DNA of 64,000 bases from Sebastes aleutianus (taxonomy: Eukaryota > Chordata > Actinopteri > Perciformes > Sebastidae). The stretch spans positions 12,967,544 to 13,031,543 of the forward strand of contig CAKAKS010000039.1 in the NCBI GenBank assembly GCA_916700875.1, written 5' to 3'. Each line of letters starts with the position of its first letter. Positions within the stretch are counted from its first letter, which is position 1. Below are positions 47,050-57,942 of the stretch, in pieces. The notes beneath the pieces were generated by a model. The model had not been told where the DNA came from and made no database searches. It saw nothing but the letters and a program-made list of their open reading frames with translations. Made by a program: the position numbers and the translations under genes.

Positions 47050-47686
47050 TACACTGTAAAAAAACAAAAGTGTGAAATTACGGAAATTTTCCGGCAGCAG
47101 GGGCGCCAGAAAATGTCTGTTAAAAAATGGAAAAATACTGTCCGTTAATTAACATAAATAAACTGTAAAAAAACAAAACAGTAATTATCTTTATATAATT
47201 AGCCTTTATTACTGTAATATTACAAGAAATATTTTACTTTTAACATATTTATTGTTAGAATAGTCATACACCGTATATCTAAGACCATTTACATATAAAT
47301 CACAAATGAAACATTTAATTTTACGTTGCAAAAGCCCGAATTTACATTAACTCTCAGAAGTTTTGCAAAATAATACTGTATTTTTACAAGAAATATTTTT
47401 AGAATTCCATGAAATCCTTTTCTTCTAACATAAATTAATTGTTAAAATAGAGTCATAAACATCTAAAAACAGAATAATTATCTTTAAAAATGATCAAGAA
47501 AAGCTTAAATACAGATAATTACTATTGTGATTACAAAAAATACTGTAAATCTAAGACCATTTACATATAAATCACAAATTAAACATGTAATTTTTTTTAA
47601 AAAAATTCTGTCATTTTGAAATACAGACAAAAAATTTAAAACTTCTTGAAAAAAAATGTAAAAAAAGTCTTTTTTTTAAAGTGTAG
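47050..47686. mobile_element. AT-rich MITE-like element, unit 6
   Basis: Both ends and the GGCAGCAGGGGCGCC island are present. Confidence 0.5.
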
Positions 47687-47968
47687 TCAGGGGAAGGTCA
47701 TTATTATCAGACTGTTGGAGATGTGTCTGTGTTTTTGTTCTGCTGCTTTGAACGGAGCTGATACCCGCTCGCGCTCTCTCACATCCCCGGCTCTCTGCCG
47801 GTACAATAACCTTTTATTTTGATGTTAATAAAATGTTAATAAAATGTACCTGAATTCACAAATATGTAGGATATTACTACTGACATTCCTGTAATGTTAC
47901 ATCACAATGTCTGCTGTAGTAGCCGTGTGTTTACTACGTGTTAATTTACATATAGAGCAGGGAAGTCA

Positions 47969-47988
47969 CCACCGTCACCATCATCATC

Positions 47989-48047
<59 letters not shown>

Positions 48048-48054
48048 CATCATT

Positions 48055-48095
<41 letters not shown>
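47969..48095. repeat. (CAT)n microsatellite at TRIM gene 7 stop
   Basis: About 125 bases of CAT with CAC and TAT interruptions, ending against the TAG stop codon of the gene 7 fragment. Confidence 0.95.
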
Positions 48096-48096
<1 letters not shown>

Positions 48097-48969
48097 TATT
48101 TCTGTTGTCCTACAGTCACAGAGATCTTCACTGGTAAAACCTTCAGTTCATCATCAGTCTTAATGTATGGAAACATCCTCTCAGTGAAAGTGTGTGTGTA
48201 GGTGTGTATGTGTGTGTTAGTATCAGGATCAGAGAACGACAGCTTTCCTTTGTTCCAGTCCAGATTCACTCTGATCCTCTGGAGCTTCTTCTGCACTACG
48301 AGATCAGTGAATGTACCTGGTGGGGAGTATGCTCTGTATTCAAAATCACTGAACCATATTGTCCATAATCCAGACTCTATGTCTCCCTTCCTCTGGGCAG
48401 ACTCTACTAACACACCCAGTTCCCAGTATATACTGTCTCCAAGCTGGATGTCCCAGCTGTGAGTCCCTGAGTTAAAGCCCTCAGAGCCCAGGACAGAGCA
48501 GTTGTAACCATCCAACCTCTCTGGATTATCAGGAAGCTGCTGTTCCTCTCCTCCTCTCACACTGGTCAGATCTTCAGACAGGATGAGTTTTGTACTTGCA
48601 GTGTTTGGGTCCAGAATCACAGGAGTGTAGGAGACCATGTCCTTCATCTTGTTCCAGATGTTGAAGGTCAGGTTGCCCAGGTGTTTGGCCTGGTCTATCA
48701 GAGCTCCTGAGAGAAGCTGTGGATCCTCCAGCAGGGGGCGCTGCTGGACTCTTTCCACTGCAGCCTTGTAGTTGAGCAGGAATGAGACGTCTTCAGCTCT
48801 CAGCTCGTCCTCTGTGGCTCTGACTGTGTCTGACAGAGCTGCTATCTCTCTGCTCACAGCCTCCATCTTCTCCTTCATCATCTGACTCTTCTGCTCCTCT
48901 TCCTCCCTCAGTGCAGCCATCCTGGCCTCCTCTTCCTCTTCTAGAAACTGGTGAAGCTTCTTAAACTGC
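48096..48969 (-). pseudogene. 5'-truncated TRIM35-like copy 7
   Basis: Only the part equivalent to residues 174-464 remains: the second half of the coiled coil and the whole PRY-SPRY. At 48969/48970 the coding sequence is joined directly to the 3' flank of gene 8 (ATGTTACATCACAATG). RING, B-box, start codon and upstream region are gone, and a TAG lies just before the junction in frame. An internal ATG (M190, at 48920) would leave a 274-residue frame without a promoter. The SPRY itself is undamaged (LDGYNCS, WTIWFSDFEYRAYSPPGTFT) with a short deletion near the end (KTDDELKVLP). Confidence 0.9.
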
Positions 48970-49042
48970 TATGTTACATCACAATGTCTGCTGTAGTAGC
49001 TGTGTGTTTACTTCGTGTTAATTTACATATAGAGCGGGGAAG

Positions 49043-49061
49043 TCACCACCACCACCATCAC

Positions 49062-49096
<35 letters not shown>

Positions 49097-49100
49097 CCAT
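49043..49100. repeat. (CAT)n microsatellite at TRIM gene 8 stop
   Basis: About 58 bases of CAC and CAT triplets against the TAG stop codon of gene 8. Confidence 0.95.
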
Positions 49101-50492
49101 CTATTTCTGTTGTCCTACAGTCACAGAGACCTTCACTGGTAAAACCTCCATTAGGAGATCCACAGTGTTAATGTATGGAAACATCCTCTCAGTGAAAGTG
49201 TGTGTGAAGGTGTGTATGTGTGTGTTAGTATCAGGATCAGAGAACGACAGCTTTCCTTCGTTCCAGTCCAGATTCACTCTGATCCTCTGGAGCTTCTTCT
49301 GGACTACGAGATCAGTGGATTCATCTGATGGGGAGAATGCTCTGTATTTACCATCTCTGAACCATATTGTCCATAATCCAGAGTGTATGTCTCCCTTCCT
49401 CTTGACAGACTCTGCTAACACACCCAGTGACCAGTATGTACTGTCTCCAACCTGGACGTCCCAGCTGTGAGTCCCTGAGTTAAAGCCCTCAGAGCCCAGG
49501 ACAGACCAGTATTTATTAATCCTCTCTGGATTATCAGGAAGCTGCTGTCTCTCTCCTCGTCTCACACTGGTCAGATCTTCAGACAGGATGAGTTCTGGAT
49601 GAGCAGTGTTTGGGTCCAGAATCACAGGAGTGTAGGAGACCATGTCCTTCATCTTGTTCCAGATGTTGAAGGTCAGGTTGCCCAGGTGTTTGGCCTGGTC
49701 TATCAGAGCTCCTGAGGGCAGCTATGGATCTTCCAGCAGGGGGCGCTGCTGGACTCTTTCCACTGCAGCCTTGTAGTTGAGCAGGAATGAGACGTCTTCA
49801 GCTCTCAGCTCGTCCTCTGTGGCTCTGACTGTGTCTGAAAGAGCTGCTATCTCTCTGCTCACAGCCTCCATCTTCTCCTTCATCATCTGACTCTTCTGCT
49901 CCTCTTCCTCCCTCAGTGCAGCCATCCTGGCCTCCTCTTCCTCTTCTAGAAACTGGTGAAGCTTCTTAAACTGCTCCTTAATCTGCCTCTCTGTGTGTCG
50001 GGCCTGGACCTTCATGTGTTCTGCTGTTTGATCAAACTTCACTTTAACTTCTTTAAAAACCTTTAACTTCTCCTTTAAGGGCTCCAGAGTTTCCTGAAGC
50101 TCCTTCTTGTGTTGTCGTGCAGCTTCATCGATGAGTCTGAATCTGTGGTTGGTGTGTTTTTCTGAATCTCTGCAGACGAGACACACCGGCTGCTGATGGT
50201 CCAGACAGAAGAGTTTGAGTTTCTCAGAGTGCAGACTGCAGACAGCCTCTGAAGATCTCTGAGCTCTCTCCTGTAAGAAACTCTCACACACGTTCTTTAA
50301 AGCCAAGTCAGGAAGTACGAAGTCCTTTGAATGTCTTTTCTTACAAAGTGGACACTCTTGGACGCGTTTCTCTGTCCACCAGCTCTGCAGACAGACTTTA
50401 CAGAAGCTGTGGCTACATGACAGGATGACAGGATCTTTAAAGATGTCGTGGCAGACAGAACAGCAGAGATCGTCCTCTAATCTGGAAGCCAT
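49101..50492 (-). pseudogene. TRIM35-like copy 8 with premature stop at codon 257
   Basis: A full-length copy except for one nonsense change. Codon 257 is TAG (49722-49724) where the others have CAG in LLEDPQLLSGA. The first open part (49722-50492) encodes 256 residues: complete RING, B-box and coiled coil without SPRY. The rest stays open in the same frame down to the normal TAG at 49101, including an undamaged SPRY (INKYWS, WTIWFRDGKYRAFSPSDE). So it is a very young pseudogene, or a gene for a RING-B-box-coiled-coil protein lacking the target-binding domain. Such a truncated form could act on its full-length paralogues through the coiled coil; that is speculation. Confidence 0.85.
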
Positions 50493-50727
50493 TTAGTCTC
50501 TGAGTGAAGCTGAAAACACAGCAGGCAGACGGCTCAGCCACTCCCTGTTCCCTGAAAGTTACTTTCACTTTGAGTCTTTGTTCTTGTAAAACTCTGGTTC
50601 AGTTTGTGGATTCAGCAGCTGGTTGAAGTGGTAGTATTCCAGTATTCCCAGTATTCCCTCCTGTAGATGTCCTCTCTCAGTGGAAGTGGTGGTTTTGGTC
50701 TGAAGGTGAATCTGATCGTCCGTCTCT

Positions 50728-50768
<41 letters not shown>

Positions 50769-51072
50769 GTCCCAGTGAGGCAGAATAACAATCTGTTTCC
50801 TGGTTTGTCTCAGGTATATTAAATGAAGCCTTTTGACCTCGTGGAGTTATGACTCATGCTCAGTGTGACTGGAGCTGTGATGTTGGAGGGTTACAGCAGA
50901 GGGTGCTAGAAATAAAGGGATGGTTCCCACTCAGGTGCTCTTTGGGTGGACTCAGACTGACTGAACTTTTTGGGTATGATTTCTATTTAAATTTCATTTT
51001 TCAACATGCTTTTGTATTAACCCTCTGAGACCCGACCAACTTTACTGTTTTTCAGTTTTAAAACTAGAGTGA
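50493..51072. other. upstream region of TRIM gene 8
   Basis: Unit sequence with a (GT)n tract at about 50730-50767. The following AGGTATATTAAATGAAGCC variant is shared with unit 2 only. Confidence 0.65.
50563..50570 (-). promoter_or_regulatory. IRF-type core upstream of TRIM gene 8
   Basis: AAGTGAAA on the minus strand, 71 bases before the ATG. The upstream region is intact despite the nonsense codon. Confidence 0.35.
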
Positions 51073-51605
51073 AGATACTGGTATCTAGAAAACCTAAAGA
51101 ATCCATTGGTACCAATCATGTCATACTAGCTTGTCAGGAAGGAGGCTAAATAACGTTCCAAACTTACGCCATCCATCCTCTGAATGGTCTAGGTCTCTAG
51201 TTTGTGGCTGTAAAGTTTCATGAGGCTGTGATTATCCTAGAGGTCACCACAGGTCATTTTATACAGTGAGGTCACGTTTTAAAAACTGGTCTCACTACAA
51301 TGAAATGTCTACTATGGGGACTAACATCATCACACATGAATACAGTTGGGCTCATTGGATCCACAAGAGTCTCAGCTTTACAGTGATACCCAATTTATGT
51401 AATTCAAGACTGTTTATGGACCCCAGTATGCAGAAATATTTAAATACACCATTTTAGAAAAGGAGAGAAAAACACATTTATACTGCATTCAAAAACCTGC
51501 ATGTGATTATCATAAAGTGGGCATGTCTGTAAAGGGGAGACTCGTGGGTACCCATAGAACCCATTTTCATTCATATATCTGGAGGTCAGAGGTCAAGGGA
51601 CCCCT
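51073..51605. mobile_element. foldback element with right arm deleted, unit 8
   Basis: Left arm and middle only. The deletion junction AAGGGACCCCTGATGAGTTG is identical to that of unit 2. Confidence 0.75.
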
Positions 51606-52833
51606 GATGAGTTGACTCTCAGTGAGATTCAACATTTTCTGTTCACTGTACATGACTTTTTGTTGTTTATAATACATGTAACACATTGCTACACAAATAC
51701 ATTTACTATAAACACATGTACATATCTGTGTACTATTGTACAGTATTGACTTTTCCCAGTAAACTTTGACCAACTGTTGAAATGGGAATGTAAAAAGCTC
51801 AGTGTGATATATAACAGCCTTCAGCTAGACAGAACTGACATCCTGGTGTAGTACAGTAAGCAGTCAGTGTCAACAAAACAGATATTAGTATATAAGAAAC
51901 ATTTCAGGGTTGATGGTGAAAAAACACGTAATCATTTTGACCAGTCCGGCTCACACGATGACAAAACAACTTTTCATTTTGGTGCCGTTGGCCAGTTTAC
52001 TGACACAATAACTAGATTTTGAAGCATGAATGAAGAGTTTTGCGTGATTTACTACGTTTTGCAGACATGTAATAGAGTTGTGATGTCCCATCAAATAGTT
52101 GTGATAATTGCATTTACAGTTTAGAGAAAGTTAAGACTGTTTCAAGAAATGAGCCAAAGCGACTGAGAAAAACTGTAGTTCTGTTAGAGTTTGTGTCTCT
52201 ATTGTTGTCTTTATTTTCTGCTGTGTGGACACAATGACTGAGAGGAGCCACTAGAGGGAGATAGAGTACACATCATCACATACTTATATAGTATTTCTCT
52301 CTTCCTGTAATTCTGTGTTTGAAGGTACTTGTACTTCACTTGAGGATTTCCATTTATTCCATTTTCATTAATGTAGTGGAGTAAAATTATAAAGCATAAA
52401 AATGTGACTTTATACTTCTACTTACAGCAGTTTATGTTTTAAATAAAAGAATGAAGATGTTTTGAATAACAGACAGAATAAATATATAAGTTATTCCAGT
52501 CGGTATATTTTCAAAGTACAGTTACTCAAGTACTGTACTTTCAGGTACTTGTACTTTACTTGAGTATCTTCTACTTCTACTCCGTTAGTTACAACTTTAG
52601 TTACTTTCCAAATTTTCATAATAAACATGACAAGCTAATAATTATGATATAAAATATGATGCAGTGCTTTATATTGAGAAATTACAACAACAAAATATAT
52701 TATAATAATATAACACTCTGAAAGGAGCATTTCTGCACTGTTGTTATTATGATATTTTAATAAAAATATAAATAATGATAGTTGAATGTTAATTAAATAA
52801 AAGTGCCAAAGAAGTCCCCAACATGATTCAGGA
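51606..52833. other. AT-rich unit sequence up to the array edge
   Basis: Normal unit sequence that ends at CCCCAACATGATTCAGGA. From there on no array sequence is found, so this is the right-hand border of the TRIM array within the window. No gene seen. Confidence 0.7.
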
Positions 52834-53046
52834 TAATATATATATAAATATATAAGCTGAAGATAGACAGGAAATGGAGAGAGTAAAGTAAAGCTACACG
52901 GGGCGACCCGATCTTATCTAAATATATATGAGGAAGAACAGAGTCTTTTTCTTTTGGTCGAAACAAACGAGGATAAACAAACAATACTTTGTAATTCCAA
53001 CTATGAACGATTTAAATACCTAAATAGGAGTAGTCTGTCTTCATAC
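52834..53046. other. single-copy spacer between array and tRNA gene
   Basis: AT-rich, begins with TAATATATATATAAATA. Nothing recognised. Confidence 0.5.
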
Positions 53047-53118
53047 AGCAGAGTGGCGCAGCGGAAGCGTGCTGGGCCCATAACCCAGAGGTCGATGGAT
53101 CGAAACCATCCTCTGCTA
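53047..53118 (+). tRNA. initiator tRNA-Met (anticodon CAT)
   Basis: A 72-base sequence folding into a standard cloverleaf. The acceptor stem AGCAGAG pairs with CTCTGCT and is followed by the discriminator A. The anticodon loop CCCATAACC has CAT at 53079-53081, flanked by the three G-C pairs typical of initiators. Internal promoter boxes are TGGCGCAGCGG (A) and GGATCGAAACC (B). The first pair is A-T and the T-loop reads ATCGAAA, both initiator hallmarks. No intron. A T-rich stretch just after the gene (TTTTGTTTTTC) is a suitable Pol III terminator. It supplies the methionine that starts translation. Confidence 0.97.
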
Positions 53119-53120
53119 GC

Positions 53121-53133
53121 TTTTGTTTTTCTC
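53121..53133 (+). terminator. Pol III terminator of tRNA-Met
   Basis: TTTTGTTTTT directly after the tRNA gene on the coding strand. Runs of four or more T end Pol III transcription. Confidence 0.7.
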
Positions 53134-54409
53134 TCCTAGCAGGAGAGCGACGGGCCTGTAAAAATAAAAGACGCAAATGTTATTCATCTTTACATCAAAC
53201 TATTTCACATATATATAAATTCAGTGTTTTTACAGGCTTTCTCGTTTGAACAAAATGGCTTTAATGCTACTATTTGGTGTTGTTGGTGATAAAACACTTT
53301 AACCACAAGGTGTCACCAAAACACAGTCTGGATTAATACTTCCAGGTTTCATTACTGCAGCAACTCAAAAAAACACCAGAAACTCACTGAATGTGTTAAA
53401 CTAACTGCTTCCTCTGAATACTCAGTTAACAATTAACAAAATGGAAATATAAGTGATCATCTCTTCCTCATTGCATTAACAGGTTGTGAGAAAAACAAAG
53501 GTTAGATATTATCATGGCTGGAACTGTATGATATATTAATATTAATATTAATATTAATAATTTGTAAAATGGTTTAGGTGCTGTAACTGACTGTCTTTCT
53601 GTTTTGTTTTTGTGTGTGTTGTTTGGTTTAATTTCTCACTTCATTTTTGTGTGTATATCTGGAAAAAGTTGCCTTGTATAATATTAATAACATTACACAT
53701 TTATGTGTCATGTAGAATGGCTGTTTGAATAGAGGATTAATAAAAACGTAAATGACAAAAAATATATGTAAACAACAAATAAATAATCTTTTATTAAGAT
53801 AAAACTTTATTGATACTACCCAGCAGTATATAAAATGTCTCATAAATGATTCACTACATGCAGAAATTTTAAAAAGACATAAACACAAACTGCTCTTTCT
53901 GTGATGAATATTCATTCTGGTTAGACTTCTGTAGATTTGTCATTGATCATATTTTTTAAAGACTTTACATTATTAGGGGGAAAATATGGTGTTTGGCTTC
54001 TTAAAAAACTCAAGAAAATAAGACAATTCTTTTTTTTATAATAAACTAGATTTTTTTTAAAATTATTAATGTAAATTTAACAATAAAAATACTTATTTTG
54101 TTGTTTTCCTCAATGATGTTGAGCAACATGAGAAACTTTCTAATTGGACTAACAAAAAGGCTTCGAGACACTAAATATCTGTATGTTTTATAGTATATGT
54201 GTCTCGTGATATAGCCCTCTGGCTCTTTTGTTATTGTTCTATTTGTAGGGCCACAAGTGAAAATATGAACTTGAGTTCTGAGTTAAAAGTCATATTTAAA
54301 ATAAATGATTCACATGTGGCCCTAATTATCTTCCATAAATCTGCATTATGTTCTTTTAAACAAGGTAAAAAAAAAGAGATTTACATTATTATTATTATAA
54401 CAAAACAGA
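53134..54409. other. AT-rich intergenic region
   Basis: No gene recognised on either strand. Contains a short ATATTA microsatellite near 53530-53560 and several A/T runs. Open frames here are short and have no family features. Confidence 0.6.
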
Positions 54410-54725
54410 AATGAAGAGCATTATTAAACAGAGACTGAGGGAAAGGTGGCAGAAGCAATGGGAGGAAGAGAGGAAGGACGGTGGTTTTACAGAGTTCAGA
54501 GGAAAGTGGGAGAAATGAGGTGTGTGGGAAGGAACAGGAGAGACGAGACAATCATATCAAGACTTAGATTTGGACACACTGGACTAAACAGCACACTATT
54601 TAAACTAGGTAAACATGACACAGGTAGATGTAATTATTGTGGACAAGAGGAAACGGTGGAGCATGTAATAATGCATTGTGAGAGATATGAGGAAGAAAGA
54701 AGGCATTTGAGTCAAGGCCTCAAAG
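54410..54725 (+). mobile_element. LINE 3' coding fragment
   Basis: The frame contains ETIISRLRFGHTGLNSTLFK, LGKHDTGRCNYCGQEETVEH and VIMHCERY. This is the conserved C-terminal CCHC-like region found after the reverse transcriptase and RNase H domains of some non-LTR retrotransposons (I/Nimb-like in fish). The upstream part (RQRWQKQWEEERK) is in another frame, so the copy is frameshifted as well as 5'-truncated. A dead fragment. Confidence 0.75.
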
Positions 54726-55250
54726 GGATTCATTTCATTTCATTTCAAAATTTTATTTCGAACATGTAAAATACAAAAAAAATAAAATAAAAATTAAGAA
54801 AAAGAATGACCGTACCAACAAATGGACAGTCAGAAATAAGTAGTATTTACACACAATGAAAAGCGTAAGAGAAAATAAATTGTCAACACTTAATGCCTTG
54901 ATTTACATATTCAAAAAGGAGTGAGAAGAAGTATACATTTATTTAATCCCACCCCTTTTCCATAATTCAATTATGAATAATTAACCAGCTTCCTTATTGA
55001 GCCATACATATACTCTAATTAAATTTTCCTAAATGTGTCTAACTATAATTATTATTATTTATAATTATTCTAACTATAATTAAAGTAGATTAAAGTCCAT
55101 TTTGATTTAATAGATATTCTACAAAAGAACTCACTAAATGAGTGTTATAGAACATTATTTCAGTATCTTAGACAAATTAATATGATTGGAAAAATATGAG
55201 GTTGTTTGTTTTATTTTTATTTTATTTATTTTTTTGGGGATATAGAAATT
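54726..55250. other. AT-rich repeat-like sequence
   Basis: Starts TTCATTTCATTTCAAAATTT and includes AAAGGAGTGAGAAGAAGTAT, phrases typical of fish interspersed repeats. It directly follows the LINE fragment and may be its 3' tail or a second element. No gene. Confidence 0.4.
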
Positions 55251-55326
55251 ATTAGCCAGAATGGTCCAGATGAAGAAGAAGTGGAAGAAGTGGAAGAAGA
55301 AGAAGAACGAAGGCAAAACTTACTAG

Positions 55327-55331
55327 CCAAT
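55327..55331 (+). promoter_or_regulatory. CCAAT box of the THAP gene
   Basis: CCAAT in AGCCAATCAGAGG, about 140 bases upstream of the THAP start codon. A reverse-orientation ATTGG follows near 55353. Both suit NF-Y binding in a TATA-less promoter. Position and motif are the only support. Confidence 0.4.
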
Positions 55332-55468
55332 CAGAGGCTGAGTAGGGCGGGACATTGGTAAAGTAGCCTCCGGGAGATCAGCCATTACTGTTGGCAGTTG
55401 TTTTGTTATCGTGCAATTAGTTTGTTTTATAACTTTATATTATATTTATTTACATCTGTATTTATTTA

Positions 55469-55712
55469 ATGGGCGGGAGGAACTGCTGCGTGGTGAACTG
55501 CCGCCGCAGGTCTCACGACCACCGCGGGAGAAAGATCCCAAACGGACTTACTTTCCACTGTTTCCCCAGCTGGAGGAGGCAGGAAGGAGAGCAGATATCC
55601 CGGCTGACGGAGAGCCGGAGGGCGGCCTGGGTGGCTGCCGTCGCCCGGCCAGACATCACCTTCAACCAGGTCCCCACATCCATGAGAGTCTGCTCCAGAC
55701 ACTTCCACTCCG
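55469..55712 (+). CDS. THAP-domain protein, exon 1
   Basis: Begins at an ATG giving MGGRNCCVVNCRRRS. It contains almost the whole THAP zinc finger: N-terminal cysteines (C6/C7 and C11), FHCFPS, W in AAWVAAV, and C75SRH78 followed by FHSG. THAP is a C2CH DNA-binding module related to transposase domains. The exon ends after the first base of the G82 codon, with GTCGGT as donor. Joined to exon 2 it restores the typical FHSGKPAYEMLESDPDWVPS sequence, which makes the junction secure. The four exons together give 281 residues. Confidence 0.9.
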
Positions 55713-57753
55713 GTCGGTTCAAAACCTCACAACGCTGACTTCTGTTGCACTTCTGTTGCACTTCTGTTGCACTGGCTCATACAGCAGTCTGTCCACTTTA
55801 TTAGGTACACCCCCAATAAATACTAATACAAGTTAGTAAATACTAATACAAGTTAGTAAATACTAATACAAGTTAGTTAATACTAATACAAGTTAGTAAA
55901 TAGTAATACAAGTTAGTTAATATTAAGACAGCAGTCTGTCCACTTTATTAGGTACACCCCCAGTAAATACTAATACAAGTTAGTAAATACTAATACAAGC
56001 TAGTTAATACTAATACAAGTTAGTTAATACTAATACAAGTTAGTTAATACTAATACAAGTTAGTTAATACTAATACAGCAGTCTGTCCACTTTATTAGGT
56101 ACATACAGTTAATACTAATACAAGTTAGTTAATACAAGTTAGGTATTACTAATACAAGTTAGTTCATACTAATACAAGTTAGTAAATACAAGTTAGTAAA
56201 TACTAATACAAGTTAGTTCATACTAATACAAGTTAGTAAATACAACTTAGTAAATACTAATACAAGTTAGTTCATACTAATACAAGTTAGTTAATACAAG
56301 TTAGATAATACAAGTTAGATAATACTAATACAAGTTAGTAAATACAATTTAGTAAATACTAATACAAGTTAGTTAATACTAATAAAAGTTAGTTAATACT
56401 AATACAGCAGCCTGTCCACTTTATTAGGTACACATAGTTAATACAAGTTAGTTCAAACTAATCAAACAGTCCTGTAGTAAATCTCCCAGCAGTGTAAGAT
56501 GTAATCAGATCTTGTACTTTAGTAATAGTAGTAGTAATACCACAGAGTAGAAATACTCTTTTACAAATGAAAGTCCTGCACTCTAAATGTTACTGAAGTA
56601 AAAGTACAACATTTAGCATCAACATATACTTAAAGGCAGATTAATGTAATATATGCAAAATGTTTCTCATGTTAAATAAAAAGTACATTCATGTCAATTC
56701 TTAATGTAAACAATGATATTTATAATAATGCACAAGGTTGGAGGGTTCATTGTACAATTTACAGCATTAGTTCTCTGGCAATCTCTTTCATATCCAAAAA
56801 ATATTAATATAGTAACGGAAATATCCTTAATCTAATCCCATACATCTCGCAGAGCTGCATTCAAAATCGTACACAAGTAACAGCATCAAAATATACTTAA
56901 TGTACCAAAAGTAAAAGTACTCATTCCACTGAATAATCTATATTATAAGATATTATTCTAATTATTGATGCATTAATGTGTTCATCACTTTAATGTGTCA
57001 GCTGGTAAAGGTGGAGCTACTTTTAATGACTTTATATACTGCTGGTAGTTTAATCTATATTAATACATCATCATTTATTAGTTTATTATATTTTGTTTTA
57101 ATAAATCTGAATCTGTAATGTCTGGGGACATCAATATTCTAAACACAAGCTGTTCCCAGAGCTTTTGACCACATCTCACAGTCTTCTTCATCATAATAAA
57201 TTCAGGTCATGTGATGACACCAGTGTCTCTGTACCACATAAATAATATTCATCTTCTACAAACAAACAGCTTCAACACAGACTGAACATTATAACCTTCT
57301 AGAAGAGCTGCAGTTTAAAACTGATCATCAAAATACTGAAGAGAAAATCAATCTGCTACTATTTTAACAATCGATTAATTGTTTTAGTCGCTGTTCAAGA
57401 AGACGTCTTCCATCGTGAGGATGTCCTGCTTGTCTCTGTTTTATATCTCACTGAACTGAATCTCTGAGTTTTGACTGTTGGTCGAACAAAACGAGACATT
57501 TGAAGACGTCACGTTGGACTTTTTCTCAATTCACTAAACGATTATGAAGAAAGTAATCGGCAGATTAGTCGATAATGAAAATAATCGTAAGTTTCAGCTC
57601 TACTAAACAGTTGCAGGTGAATCGACTGATGGATAAAGCTCTATAATATCTAGTAGTATCTATCCTCTGATATAAACTAGGCTAAATTCATCCTCATGAT
57701 ATAAACATAGATAAATCAGAGTCTGATATTAAAGGGTCTGTGTGTGTTTGCAG
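55713..57753 (+). other. THAP gene intron 1
   Basis: GT-AG intron of 2041 bases, filled with the AATACTAATACAAGTTAGTT minisatellite (to about 56460) and then AT-rich sequence. At about 56500-56960 it holds a teleost repeat of the kind with AAAAGTACTCATTCCACT. Confidence 0.8.
55795..56460. repeat. AATACTAATACAAGTTAGTT minisatellite
   Basis: More than 25 imperfect copies of a roughly 20-22-base unit. They are interrupted four times by GTCTGTCCACTTTATTAGGT (first at about 55787, then near 55935, 56080 and 56408), so a higher-order period of about 150-330 bases overlies the short one. Confidence 0.9.
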
Positions 57754-57942
57754 GTAAACCAGCTTATGAAATGCTGGAGTCGGATCCAGACTGGGTCCCA
57801 TCGCTGCACCTGGGTCCCAGTGAAGGAAACACCCGGCACACCGAGCGTCTCCTCCTGTCGGTCCAGAAGGGTCAAGACCAGAACCAGAGACACCCTGCAG
57901 AGACCAGACCGCCACATGAGACAGAACCAGAAACAACACAAG
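57754..57942 (+). CDS. THAP-domain protein, exon 2
   Basis: Acceptor TGTTTGCAG. It encodes the end of the THAP region (KPAYEMLESDPDWVPSLHLG) and then a Gln/Glu-rich hydrophilic linker (KGQDQNQRHPAETRPPHETE). The donor is CAAG/GTGAGA. It starts with two bases of the split glycine codon and ends in phase 1. Confidence 0.88.

Noticed and set aside
55411..55836. Alternative-frame and antisense frames over THAP exon 1
   Set aside because: They are shadows of the THAP exon, whose zinc-finger motif and splice phases are decisive.
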